Counted from the first letter of the stretch, positions 1 to 7,245 are shown. The stretch: DNA of 9,276 bases from Muribaculaceae bacterium (GCA_009775535.1 VSPW01000068.1:1-9276), one strand, 5' to 3'. Numbers and translations: made by a program. The notes: generated by a model from the sequence alone, not told the origin.

Positions 1-33
1 AGTGTTGTGCTCTACCAACTGAGCTAGCGAATC
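1..33 (-). tRNA. 5' half of a tRNA gene, probably tRNA-Lys (truncated by window edge)
   Basis: Read on the minus strand, this starts with a 7-nt acceptor strand GATTCGC, then TA, then a D-arm with stem GCTC/GAGC and loop AGTTGGTA, then A26, the 5' anticodon-stem strand CAACA, and loop bases CT. The window ends just before the anticodon, so the amino-acid identity cannot be read directly. The CAACA stem followed by CT resembles Bacteroides tRNA-Lys (anticodon TTT) as I remember it; this identity is an inference. That it is a tRNA is well supported by the D-arm and the promoter upstream. Confidence 0.85.
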
Positions 34-69
34 TCCCTAAATGCTCTGTCGTTTCCTTCAAAAGCGATG

Positions 70-101
70 CAAAGGTAGGGGTTATTTTTGACATATGCAA
101 A
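70..101 (-). promoter_or_regulatory. Bacteroidetes-type promoter for the tRNA
   Basis: On the minus strand there is a TTTG (-33 element, 101-98), a 20-nt spacer, and TACCTTTG (77-70), a perfect match to the TAnnTTTG -7 consensus of the Bacteroidetes primary sigma factor. Initiation a few bases downstream would give a leader of about 30 nt before the tRNA 5' end at 33. This is the best evidence in the window for the phylum. Confidence 0.75.
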
Positions 102-124
102 TATTTTTTCGATATTTATGTCAA
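88..124. repeat. 8-bp inverted repeat overlapping the tRNA promoter
   Basis: TTGACATA (88-95) and TATGTCAA (117-124) are perfect inverted copies separated by 21 nt. The half-sites are 29 bp apart centre to centre, close to three helical turns, and they flank the -33 TTTG of the tRNA promoter. The pair could be an operator or a chance match in AT-rich DNA. The stem is too widely spaced and AT-rich to act as a terminator. Confidence 0.35.
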
Positions 125-247
125 TATTATCACTCGGTAGAGTGAATTTTTAATCTAAAAAGGATACCATTGTTCTTTATTGGGAAATTAATCACCCCAA
201 CAATAGGTTGGTTATCTTCAATTTATAATTGTAGTATGGTTGATATA

Positions 248-329
248 TAAATTTGGTAACAAATATGATTAAATTTATATTAAACTTTATGATGGGCTGC
301 CAGAATGTCAGTATTTCGCAGTAATTTTG
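248..329 (+). promoter_or_regulatory. Candidate promoter region for the response regulator-kinase operon
   Basis: Two -7-like elements matching TAnnTTTG occur upstream of the regulator gene: TAAATTTG at 248-255 and TAATTTTG at 322-329. Neither has a clean TTTG at the expected -33 spacing, so the choice is uncertain. The downstream one would give a leader of only about 15 nt and the upstream one about 90 nt. Between them, TTAAACTTTATGA (280-292) is identical to 13 nt at the start of the Pho-box-like site before the transporter, which suggests autoregulation. The rest of 125-247 shows no gene or clear element. Confidence 0.35.
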
Positions 330-337
330 CAGTCCAT

Positions 338-342
338 AGGAG
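338..342 (+). promoter_or_regulatory. Shine-Dalgarno AGGAG deciding the regulator start
   Basis: AGGAG lies 8 nt upstream of the ATG at 351. Bacteroidetes genes often lack such a site, so a good match here supports that start codon. Confidence 0.6.
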
Positions 343-350
343 ATTGAATC

Positions 351-1043
351 ATGAACGATAAGACAAGAATACTCGTAGTGGACGATGAGGAAACACTTTG
401 CGAGGCCCTGCGTTTCAATCTGGAGGCGGAGGGCTACGCCGTTGACACGGCTTTGAGCGCGGAAGAAGCCCTGACAATGGACCTGTCGGCCTACTCACTC
501 ATACTGCTTGACATAATGATGGGCAGCATAAGCGGCATACAGCTAGCCGCTATCCTCAAAAAGAAGGACACTACCGCACGGATACCTATAATATTTTGCA
601 CGGCGAAGGACACGGAAGATGACATGATAGTAGGTCTTGACATAGGTGCGGACGATTATATAACCAAGCCGTATTCAATACGCAACGTGCTTGCCCGAGT
701 GAGGACCGTGCTAAGGCGTACGGCCTCTAATGTAGAACCGCTTTCCATGAATGCGCCTGTCACATTCCAGGGCATATCGGTGTTTCCTGAGCGGAAACTT
801 TGCACTGTCAACGGTAAGGAAGTAAAAATGCCCCGCAAGGAGTTTGAGCTGCTTTTGATGTTGCTGCGCAATCCCGGCAGGGTATTTTCCCGCGATGAGA
901 TATTGCAGCGGATATGGCCGGAGGACGTAATAGTGCTTGGCCGTGTGGTGGATGTCAACATAACTCGGTTGAGATCCAAACTCGGAGAATACGGTAAGAA
1001 CATTGTAACCCGACCAGGATATGGTTATGGCTTCAAGGTTTAG
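351..1043 (+). CDS. OmpR/PhoB-family response regulator (PhoB-like)
   Basis: This is a two-domain transcription factor of 230 residues, the normal length for the OmpR/PhoB family. The receiver domain (about 5-123) has the acidic pair D11/D12, phospho-acceptor D54 in LILLDIMM, T84-A85 and K106 in TKPYS. The winged-helix DNA-binding domain (about 135-230) ends with the helix VVDVNITRLRSKLG and the wing TRPGYGYGF. The protein is expected to be phosphorylated by the kinase encoded immediately downstream, whose reading frame overlaps this one by 23 nt, so the two are co-transcribed and probably translationally coupled. The PhoB assignment rests on context: a PhoR-like sensor, a phosphate transporter, and an 11-bp-spaced repeat in the transporter promoter. 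From the protein alone only 'OmpR-family regulator' is certain. Confidence 0.93.
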   Translation: MNDKTRILVVDDEETLCEALRFNLEAEGYAVDTALSAEEALTMDLSAYSLILLDIMMGSISGIQLAAILKKKDTTARIPIIFCTAKDTEDDMIVGLDIGADDYITKPYSIRNVLARVRTVLRRTASNVEPLSMNAPVTFQGISVFPERKLCTVNGKEVKMPRKEFELLLMLLRNPGRVFSRDEILQRIWPEDVIVLGRVVDVNITRLRSKLGEYGKNIVTRPGYGYGFKV

Positions 1044-2478
1044 GCTCACATACCACCATCGGCTTTTCTTGGGGTTGGTCGCTTTCCTGTGGCTGATGCT
1101 GATGTGCTTTGCCGTATTCCAGTATCACCGTGAGAAGCAGTTCAAGGCGGAGAGCCTCAACATCCGTCTGCAAACGATAAATGACCGTATTTTTGAAGGC
1201 TTGGTGCGCAATGACACCGTTTTTGCCTCATTGTCAACAATCCCCGACAATATCCCCGGTCTTCGCATAAGCATCATTGATGCCAACGGGAAGATTGTCT
1301 ATGACAATTCGCTTGACTCGTTGCCCGGCACAAACCATCTCGACCGTAAGGAAATTGCAGAGGCTATGAAACGTGGAGAGGGCTACGCCCTACGCCGCCA
1401 TAGCGAAAGCACTGGCGGCACATATTTCTATGCCGCCAAACGCGGCGACGGATATGTCGTGCGGTCTGCTATGCCGTATAACGTTTCCTTAAACCAGCTT
1501 CTTGCCGCCGATTATGCCTTCCTTTGGGTTATGATTGTGGTGACAATCATAATGTGCATAATCGGATTCTTTGCGACGCGGCGTGTAGGGCGGCACATCG
1601 GGCGGCTCAACCGTTTTGCTGAAAGCGCGGAACGGGGAGAACGTATCTTCGATACCGAACCGTTTCCACATGACGAACTTGGCGACATTTCCAACAACAT
1701 CGTCCGCCTTTATGCACGTCTGCAACAGGCCATAACTGACCGTGACCATGAGCACCGCCTCGCCATTCACGAACAGGCAGAGAAGATACGCATAAAACGG
1801 CAGCTAACCAACAACATGAACCACGAGTTGAAAACCCCTGTAGCATCCATGCAGGTGTGCCTTGAAACGCTGATGTCGCACAAGAATCTTTCCGAAGAGA
1901 AACGCGATGAGTTTGTTGCGCGGTGCTACGCCGCAAATGAGCGTCTGCGCAAGCTCCTTGCCGATGTGTCAGTGATAACGCGGATGGAGGACGGTGGCGA
2001 AAATATCCAGAAAAGTCCTGTCTGTATAAAGGAATTGGTGTCGGAGATTTGTGATGAATATAAGGAAATCGCTGCTGAAAAGGGGATTGAAATCGCGCAG
2101 AATGTTTCGTATGATGGTGAAATAGAGGGTAGTGCCTCACTTCTGTCCTCTATATTCCACAATCTGATTGACAACGCACTGGCATATTCCGGGGCTACCC
2201 GCATCGAGATAAAGGATGGCTATTCAAACTCCGGGTTTCTTGCCATCTCGGTTGCCGACAACGGATGCGGAGTGCCACCTGAACATCTGCCGCGTCTTTT
2301 CGAGCGGTTCTACCGTATTGACAAAGGCCGTTCACGCCAGGCCGGAGGCACAGGACTGGGGCTGTCAATCGTGAAAAACGCAGTCCTTTGGCACGGCGGT
2401 ACAATCAAGGTTGCAAACCGGCGGGGTGGGGGACTGATTTTCATATTTACCCTTAGGGCTGATTTAACAACTGCTTAA
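1021..2478 (+). CDS. Membrane sensor histidine kinase (PhoR-like)
   Basis: This 485-residue kinase has two membrane segments (about 14-34 and 166-186) flanking an extracytoplasmic sensor domain. That domain contains RISIIDANGKIVYDNS and NHLDRKEIAEAMKRGEG, the pattern seen in PhoR-type periplasmic PAS-like sensors. A HAMP-like linker (about 187-240) follows. The HisKA box NHELKTP carries the phospho-acceptor H268. The HATPase domain has the N box HNLIDNA (380-386), G1 DNGCGVP (413-419), F box FERFYR (427-432) and G2 GGTGLGLSI (442-450), so all catalytic motifs are intact. It probably phosphorylates the upstream regulator in response to phosphate status. The start at 1021 lies inside the regulator gene; ATG at 1027 is an alternative. 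Its stop is directly followed by the Pho-box-like repeats of the transporter gene. Confidence 0.93.
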   Translation: MVMASRFRLTYHHRLFLGLVAFLWLMLMCFAVFQYHREKQFKAESLNIRLQTINDRIFEGLVRNDTVFASLSTIPDNIPGLRISIIDANGKIVYDNSLDSLPGTNHLDRKEIAEAMKRGEGYALRRHSESTGGTYFYAAKRGDGYVVRSAMPYNVSLNQLLAADYAFLWVMIVVTIIMCIIGFFATRRVGRHIGRLNRFAESAERGERIFDTEPFPHDELGDISNNIVRLYARLQQAITDRDHEHRLAIHEQAEKIRIKRQLTNNMNHELKTPVASMQVCLETLMSHKNLSEEKRDEFVARCYAANERLRKLLADVSVITRMEDGGENIQKSPVCIKELVSEICDEYKEIAAEKGIEIAQNVSYDGEIEGSASLLSSIFHNLIDNALAYSGATRIEIKDGYSNSGFLAISVADNGCGVPPEHLPRLFERFYRIDKGRSRQAGGTGLGLSIVKNAVLWHGGTIKVANRRGGGLIFIFTLRADLTTA

Positions 2479-2479
2479 A

Positions 2480-2519
2480 CTTTATGAAATATTTATGAAA
2501 CAACATCCGGCTTACTTTG
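2480..2519 (+). promoter_or_regulatory. Pho-box-like direct repeat plus -7 element of the phosphate transporter gene
   Basis: TTTATGAAA occurs twice, at 2481-2489 and 2492-2500, exactly 11 bp apart. Read on the minus strand, 2501-2480 is two tandem 11-mers of the form nTTTCATAAAn. By eye these match the Escherichia coli Pho-box unit CTGTCATAAAT at about 9/11 and 8/11 positions. A -7-like TTACTTTG (2512-2519; consensus TAnnTTTG with one mismatch) follows 11 bp after the repeat, and no TTTG -33 element is present. The repeat takes the -33 position, as expected for a promoter that depends on a PhoB-type activator. Predicted initiation near 2525 leaves a leader of about 15 nt. The site begins 2 nt after the kinase stop codon. 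Confidence 0.65.
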
Positions 2520-2540
2520 CAGTATAAATTAAAGTAAGCT

Positions 2541-4802
2541 ATGGACATATTGTTTCTATGCGTCGTGGTCTTCCTGTTCCTGCTGGCAATCTTCGACCTG
2601 TCGGTAGGTGTAAGCAATGACGCCGTAAATTTTCTCAACTCGGCTATAGGCTCGAAAGCGGCCTCGTTCAAGCGTATCCTCATTGTCGCTTCAATAGGCG
2701 TATTCATCGGTGCGGCCATGAGCAATGGCATGATGGACATTGCGCGTCATGGCATATTCCGGCCCGAGCATTTCTCGTTCTACGACATTATATGCATCTT
2801 TATGGCTGTAATGGTCGCCGACATCATCCTTCTTGATGTGTTCAACACGTTGGGTATGCCTACATCCACCACAGTGTCGATGGTGTTCGAGCTTCTCGGG
2901 GCCACATTTGTCGTATCACTCATAAAGATGGCAGGTGATTCTACCGGATTAGGGTTAAACGACCTATTGAACACCGAAAAGGCTCTGTCTGTTATTTTGG
3001 GTATTTTCATATCGGTGGCTGTCGCGTTCTTTTTCGGGACACTGGTGCAATTCCTGTCACGTATGATTTTCTCGTTCAACTACCGCAGCCGGCTGAAATT
3101 TAAAATCGGTATTTTCGGAGGCTTGTGCGCCACCGCGATTGTATATTTCCTGCTCATCAAAGGGGCGAAAGACCTGACGTTTATGACTCCCGAAGTGAAA
3201 GCCTGGATAAATACAAACACGCTGCTTATTATCGGATGCTGTTTCGCAGGATTCACCGTCCTGATGCAGCTGCTTCATGCCCTTAAAGTGAACGTGTTGA
3301 AAGTCATCGTACTTATGGGAACATTCGCATTGGCCATGGCGTTCGCCGGCAATGACCTTGTGAATTTCATCGGCGTGCCGCTGACGGGGCTTGCATCATA
3401 TCAGGACTATATTGCAAACGGTGCGGGCGACTCTACTGGATTCCTTATGGGCTCGCTCAATGGTCCGTCCAATACCCCGCTGTACTTTCTTATAGGGGCT
3501 GGGTTGGTGATGGTCGTTGCGCTTGCCACATCTAAGAAGGCTCATCGTGTGGCACAGACCGAAATAGGTCTTGGTAGCCAGAATGGAGGCGATGAGATGT
3601 TCGGCTCGTCACGGCTTGCACGGCGTCTTGTTCGGTGGGCTCTCTCCTTTCTGGCATGGGGACGCCGTGTAACACCCGTCAGGATCAGGGAATGGTTCGG
3701 CCGACGGTTCAATGTCGATGAGACTGTAATGGATCAAGGCGCGGCATTCGACCTTATACGAGGCTCGGTAAACCTTGTTCTTGCAGGCGCGTTGATTGCA
3801 CTTGGCACATCGCTCAAACTCCCCCTCTCGACGACATTTGTCACTTTCATGGTGGCGATGGGGACATCGCTTGCCGACCGTGCATGGGGGCGGGAAAGCG
3901 CCGTGTTCCGTATCACGGGAGTTATCTCGGTGATAGGAGGATGGTTCATAACGGCGGGAGTGGCGTTCATAGGCGCAGGTTTGATTGTGCTGATGATGCA
4001 CTATGGAGGCCATTGGGTGATGTTCGTCCTTGCCGCACTGACAATCCTACTGATAATCCGCAGCAACCGCCGCTTCCGTGCCAAACGAGTGGAAGATTCG
4101 GGCGACACGCTTTTCCAGACTATCCTCTCTACAAAAGACCCGCAGCAGGCATGGCAGCTTTTGGTAATGTTTATTGCCGACCGCCAACGCTCGTTCATCG
4201 CATTTGCCGAAGAGAACTACCGCAATGTGACGGCGGCATTTATAAAAGAGGACGTAAGGACACTCGACAAGACCGAAAACGCCCTTGTGCGCCAGAAAGA
4301 TGTGCTTAAAAGTTCACGTCGTAAGGAAACACTATGCCTGCGCCAGGTAAGCCGGGAAACAGCTATTGAGAAAAGTGCGTGGTTTCATCTCGGGAACAAC
4401 TGCTGCATGTCAATACTCTACAATCTCCGCCGCATCAGCGAGATATGCAAGGAACACGTCGAGAACAACTTCCTGCCGCTTCCACCTCGGCACATAGGTG
4501 ACTTCGAGATGGTGCGTACCAGGGTCACGGCCCTTTTCAACGACACTATGGCAATGATCGACCGCGAACAGACCGAGGACGTACCAACTTTGCGGCGGCA
4601 TTGCGATGAAATAAAGGACATGGTGTCCGACACTTACCATCAACTCTATATTCATCTCCACGATGGCGATGCTGCGGCAATAAGTGTGCTGTACGTTTAC
4701 CTTAACATGCTTCAGGAAACACGTGAGATGGTTTCAAACCTCCGTAAATACCTGCGCGCTTACGCCAAGCTCCGTGATTCGGAATTCTCTGGCAGATCAT
4801 AG
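2541..4802 (+). CDS. Pit/PHO4-family inorganic phosphate transporter with PhoU-like C-terminal domain
   Basis: This inner-membrane, probably ion-coupled phosphate carrier has 753 residues, much longer than a plain Pit protein (about 500). The two inverted PHO4 repeats are visible. The first has GVSNDAVNFLNS (23-34) and MPTSTTVS (106-113). The second has AGNDLVNF (269-276) and LPLSTTFV (427-434). About ten to twelve hydrophobic segments span residues 3-505, with a soluble, charged insert around 331-400. Residues about 510-753 are cytosolic and helical with the character of PhoU-like domains, for example WFHLGNNCCMSILYNLRRI (614-632). Such a tail could link transport to the kinase, as PhoU does with PhoR, but this is inference. 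There is no clear Shine-Dalgarno site. The gene has its own Pho-box-like promoter and follows the two-component pair by 62 nt. No pst genes are seen. Confidence 0.9.
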   Translation: MDILFLCVVVFLFLLAIFDLSVGVSNDAVNFLNSAIGSKAASFKRILIVASIGVFIGAAMSNGMMDIARHGIFRPEHFSFYDIICIFMAVMVADIILLDVFNTLGMPTSTTVSMVFELLGATFVVSLIKMAGDSTGLGLNDLLNTEKALSVILGIFISVAVAFFFGTLVQFLSRMIFSFNYRSRLKFKIGIFGGLCATAIVYFLLIKGAKDLTFMTPEVKAWINTNTLLIIGCCFAGFTVLMQLLHALKVNVLKVIVLMGTFALAMAFAGNDLVNFIGVPLTGLASYQDYIANGAGDSTGFLMGSLNGPSNTPLYFLIGAGLVMVVALATSKKAHRVAQTEIGLGSQNGGDEMFGSSRLARRLVRWALSFLAWGRRVTPVRIREWFGRRFNVDETVMDQGAAFDLIRGSVNLVLAGALIALGTSLKLPLSTTFVTFMVAMGTSLADRAWGRESAVFRITGVISVIGGWFITAGVAFIGAGLIVLMMHYGGHWVMFVLAALTILLIIRSNRRFRAKRVEDSGDTLFQTILSTKDPQQAWQLLVMFIADRQRSFIAFAEENYRNVTAAFIKEDVRTLDKTENALVRQKDVLKSSRRKETLCLRQVSRETAIEKSAWFHLGNNCCMSILYNLRRISEICKEHVENNFLPLPPRHIGDFEMVRTRVTALFNDTMAMIDREQTEDVPTLRRHCDEIKDMVSDTYHQLYIHLHDGDAAAISVLYVYLNMLQETREMVSNLRKYLRAYAKLRDSEFSGRS

Positions 4803-5119
4803 TGTGTGAAAAACAACGGGATAAAAGAAAAGCAGCATTGATGGACAGATAATAAAATCCTGTACTCGGAATGAAGAATCTTCCTACCATCGGACAATCT
4901 CCCCATCTCTGTTTGCAGATTATATGGCAAATCCCTAGGAACTATATTAGGCTACACCGAAATGAATTTCGTGGACAAATGACAAGCCCGAATCAAAACA
5001 GCTTTGGTAAATGTCCAATGCAAGAAACAGCCCCAACCATCGAAAGCCATCCGATAAAATGTCACAAAAGAATGTCGCTATGAGGATGGAAAGATCCGAA
5101 ATGTAAGCAATTATCAAGA
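4803..5119. other. Intergenic junction between convergent units; no gene supported
   Basis: These roughly 317 bp separate the 3' ends of the phosphate transporter (plus strand) and the broken fic gene (minus strand). A 70-codon plus-strand frame (4871-5083) has no recognisable motif and no ribosome-binding site. The minus strand has an unrecognised open stretch from about 5062 to 4952 that ends in stops. I find no convincing intrinsic terminator: the small hairpin CGAAA-TGAA-TTTCG at 4958-4971 has no U tract. Base composition changes across this region, so it is the likely boundary between backbone and acquired DNA, but no att repeat was found. Confidence 0.5.
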
Positions 5120-6242
5120 CTATTGCATTTTCTTGATTTCGTTATATAAAGCCAGCCCTTTTGCTGTAAGCAGGTATTTTTTGTCTCGGGTGATTAGGCT
5201 TATCTGGATATAGCACATTGAGAACGCCAACCTCGGAAGCGGGGTTTATATAGTTTTCCAAAAATGTCGGACGATGTTTCAGACCAACTTTCTCCATCAA
5301 TACTTTTAACGATAGCTGTTCGTTTGACAAAGCTAATAACAAAACGCGAACTTGTTCGGTTACTTGTACGGCAGGTTGTTCGGTACTTGTACGGTCGATT
5401 TGCTGTACTTGTTCTGCTGTCAGTTTATCTGGAGCATTAACCACCATATACCTATTCCGCAACTCATTGTTTTCACCCAATAACAAATTGCGAAAGAATC
5501 GCTCCAAATATTCGGAATTACGCATGATGCCTTTTTGCACGTTTTGGTAGTTGGCGCGTACCAGCGCATTACGGAAATACCACGAATGATTGGCGAACAG
5601 GTTATTTGTTACGTCAAAGCCCATAGAACGTAGATAGAGAATCGTAAATACGTCAGTCGTCCGGGTGTTTCCCTCACCGAATGGATGAATTTGCCATAAT
5701 CCAGATACGAATTTGGCTATGTGGTTCACTAATCCATTCCTGTCCACTTTGGAATAGTCGAACTGGCGTTCTTGTTACAAGTCGTATTCAATCGCTTTGC
5801 GAAGGTCGGGTGCGGAAACATACAGTACCGTATCACCACGCAGCACCCATTCTTTTTTTGTAATGTTGTAATCGCGGATTTGCCCAGCAAATTTTAAAAC
5901 TACGTCAAAAATCCGACGATGAATTGAAGTCAGCCCGACAAGAGTAAAAGCAAAAGTTTTCTCGGTAAGAAGTCGACGTATGTTGGTCGATGCCATATCC
6001 GCTTCGTGGATTTCTGCATCTTCGGGCGTATGTGCTATTTTCGATTGATAATAGCTACGAATAAGTTGTTCGGCTTCGTCGATTGTAATCTCGCCCTCAA
6101 TATCTTTACGTGCGGTCTCAATCAAGTAGTTGGAAGACTTCAATCCATCGACAGCCTGCAACCCTATTGCAGTCTGCCATGCGTAACCTTTCTCCCGCTT
6201 CTGTGGCTCGCCTTGGCGTATGTATTCGTCGAAGTTAATCAT
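5120..6242 (-). pseudogene. Fic-family protein (probable AMP-transferase), disrupted by a stop codon and a frameshift
   Basis: Fic enzymes usually transfer AMP from ATP to target proteins. Starting from ATG at 6242 (7 nt after the abiH stop), codons 1-155 encode the N-terminal part, including IEGEITIDEAEQLIRSYY, which resembles VbhA-type antitoxin helices, and the flap-like stretch ITKKEWVLRGDTVLY. Codon 156 is TAA (5777-5775). The same frame then continues with QERQFDYSK and the Fic motif HPFGEGNTR at 186-194, with T in place of the second G of GNGR. A second lesion is an A6 run (plus-strand T6, 5177-5182). In the current frame the protein ends at 5142 with an atypical tail. Removing one A instead gives QKYLLTAKGLALYNEIKKMQ and a stop at 5122-5120, which fits Fic relatives. 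Corrected length is about 375 residues. It is the last gene of the hsdM-hsdS-abiH-fic unit. Probably inactive unless the stop is read through. Confidence 0.85.
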
Positions 6243-6249
6243 TAACAAA

Positions 6250-7222
6250 TTATATCTGAAATATAGGTTCGTTTACTGTAAAAAACAATCTGCTCCGTAA
6301 ATTCTCAGTCCAGTTATTTTCTGCTATTCTCATTTTCTGCATAAGGCATTTTTGTTGTCGTCTTTCCAATCGCCCTCTTTTTTGCAATTGAGTAGGAATA
6401 ATTGCATTAGGTTCATAGAGATGCTGTATAACAGCTAAATTTGCTCTGTTTACAAGATTATCCCCTATAATCCTCCACCATCGAGCGTCGGTATCCCCAA
6501 GTGAGACTCCAAACAATACGATTATGTTCGCACTATTAATTAAGGCTTCACATTGCATATGCCTTGTTTCTTTCATTACTTCATTCGATTGAATTTTGAT
6601 CATCAAATCTTTAATGTCGTCATTATTCCTAAACTCTTTGTTCTTTATTTGCTCTTCATTATCGACACCAATAATAATAGATCTGCCCAATTGTCCATGA
6701 ACATGGATGATATCACGCAGAATAACGTTACTTCCAAAGTTTTTAGTTGTAGTAGTATTAAGACTTAATATTTTCTCAAGGGTATTCGTGTAATTTAATG
6801 TGATGACCGAAATATCTTTCGATGAAAAAAATCTGTTAGCGGAAAGTATTATAGCGGTTCTTATCAAGCTCCCCTAAATATTTACTTACAGTGATGAAAT
6901 CCAACTGAAATTTTGCTTTTAGTTTATCCGTTGGTAAAAATTTGTCATTCTCACTTGTAAGATACTTTTGTAGGAGGTCGTTTAATTCAAAATAGAACTC
7001 GTCAAATTCATCTGCATTATCAGTTTCCGCAGTAAAGCTTCCCAAACACTCTTCCATATCGGACCATAACTCCTGCTTTTCGGTTATTCCTTTTTTCATC
7101 CGATTAAGTAGAATGCTGCCATCTGTTATGTTATCCTGAAGATGTTTGTAAAATTCGGGATAACCGGTTGCCATCTCTTGAGCCTTATCAAAGCCGTTGC
7201 CAAATATGTATAATACATTCAT
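6250..7222 (-). pseudogene. AbiH-family abortive infection protein, disrupted by a frameshift
   Basis: AbiH proteins are phage-defence factors with a SIR2-like nucleotide-binding fold; their biochemical activity is poorly known. The first 128 codons (7222-6836) begin MNVLYIFGNGFDKA, the characteristic N-terminal GNGFD motif (residues 8-12). They then run into TAA at 6838-6836. A second frame, open from just below a TAG at 6876-6874 down to the stop at 6252-6250, carries the remaining family hallmarks: NYTNTLEK (from 6795), HVHGQ (6705-6691) and GVSLGDTD (6510-6487). Joining the two needs a single +1 shift between 6873 and 6839. The joined protein would have about 323 residues, a normal AbiH length. 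The gene starts 23 nt after hsdS and ends 7 nt before fic, so it sits inside the operon. It is noticeably AT-rich. Alternatives to decay are a sequencing error or programmed frameshifting; no slippery site is obvious. Confidence 0.85.
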
Positions 7223-7245
7223 TCGGGCGTAGTTATTATTGGAGG

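Noticed and set aside
1..33. tRNA as the integration site of the defence island
   Set aside because: The tRNA is over 5 kb from the AT-rich region and separated from it by core-like phosphate genes; no duplicate of the tRNA end was seen near 4803-5119.
197..211. Small inverted repeat CCAAC/GTTGG upstream of the regulator gene
   Set aside because: Five-bp arms with a 5-nt loop and no U tract; likely chance.
1607..2140. 177-codon minus-strand open frame
   Set aside because: Lies wholly inside the kinase gene on the opposite strand; low-complexity composition rich in His, Arg and Ser; all histidine kinase motifs are intact on the plus strand.
3609..4309. Overlapping open frames of 134 (minus) and 141 (plus) codons
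   Set aside because: Both are shadows of the phosphate transporter, with compositions unlike real proteins.
4958..4971. Hairpin CGAAA-TGAA-TTTCG considered as a terminator
   Set aside because: Only 5 bp, AT-rich, without a U tract on either strand, and far from both flanking stop codons.
4871..5083. 70-codon plus-strand open frame
   Set aside because: No recognisable motif, no ribosome-binding site or promoter, and it lies in the gene-free junction; length is within chance.
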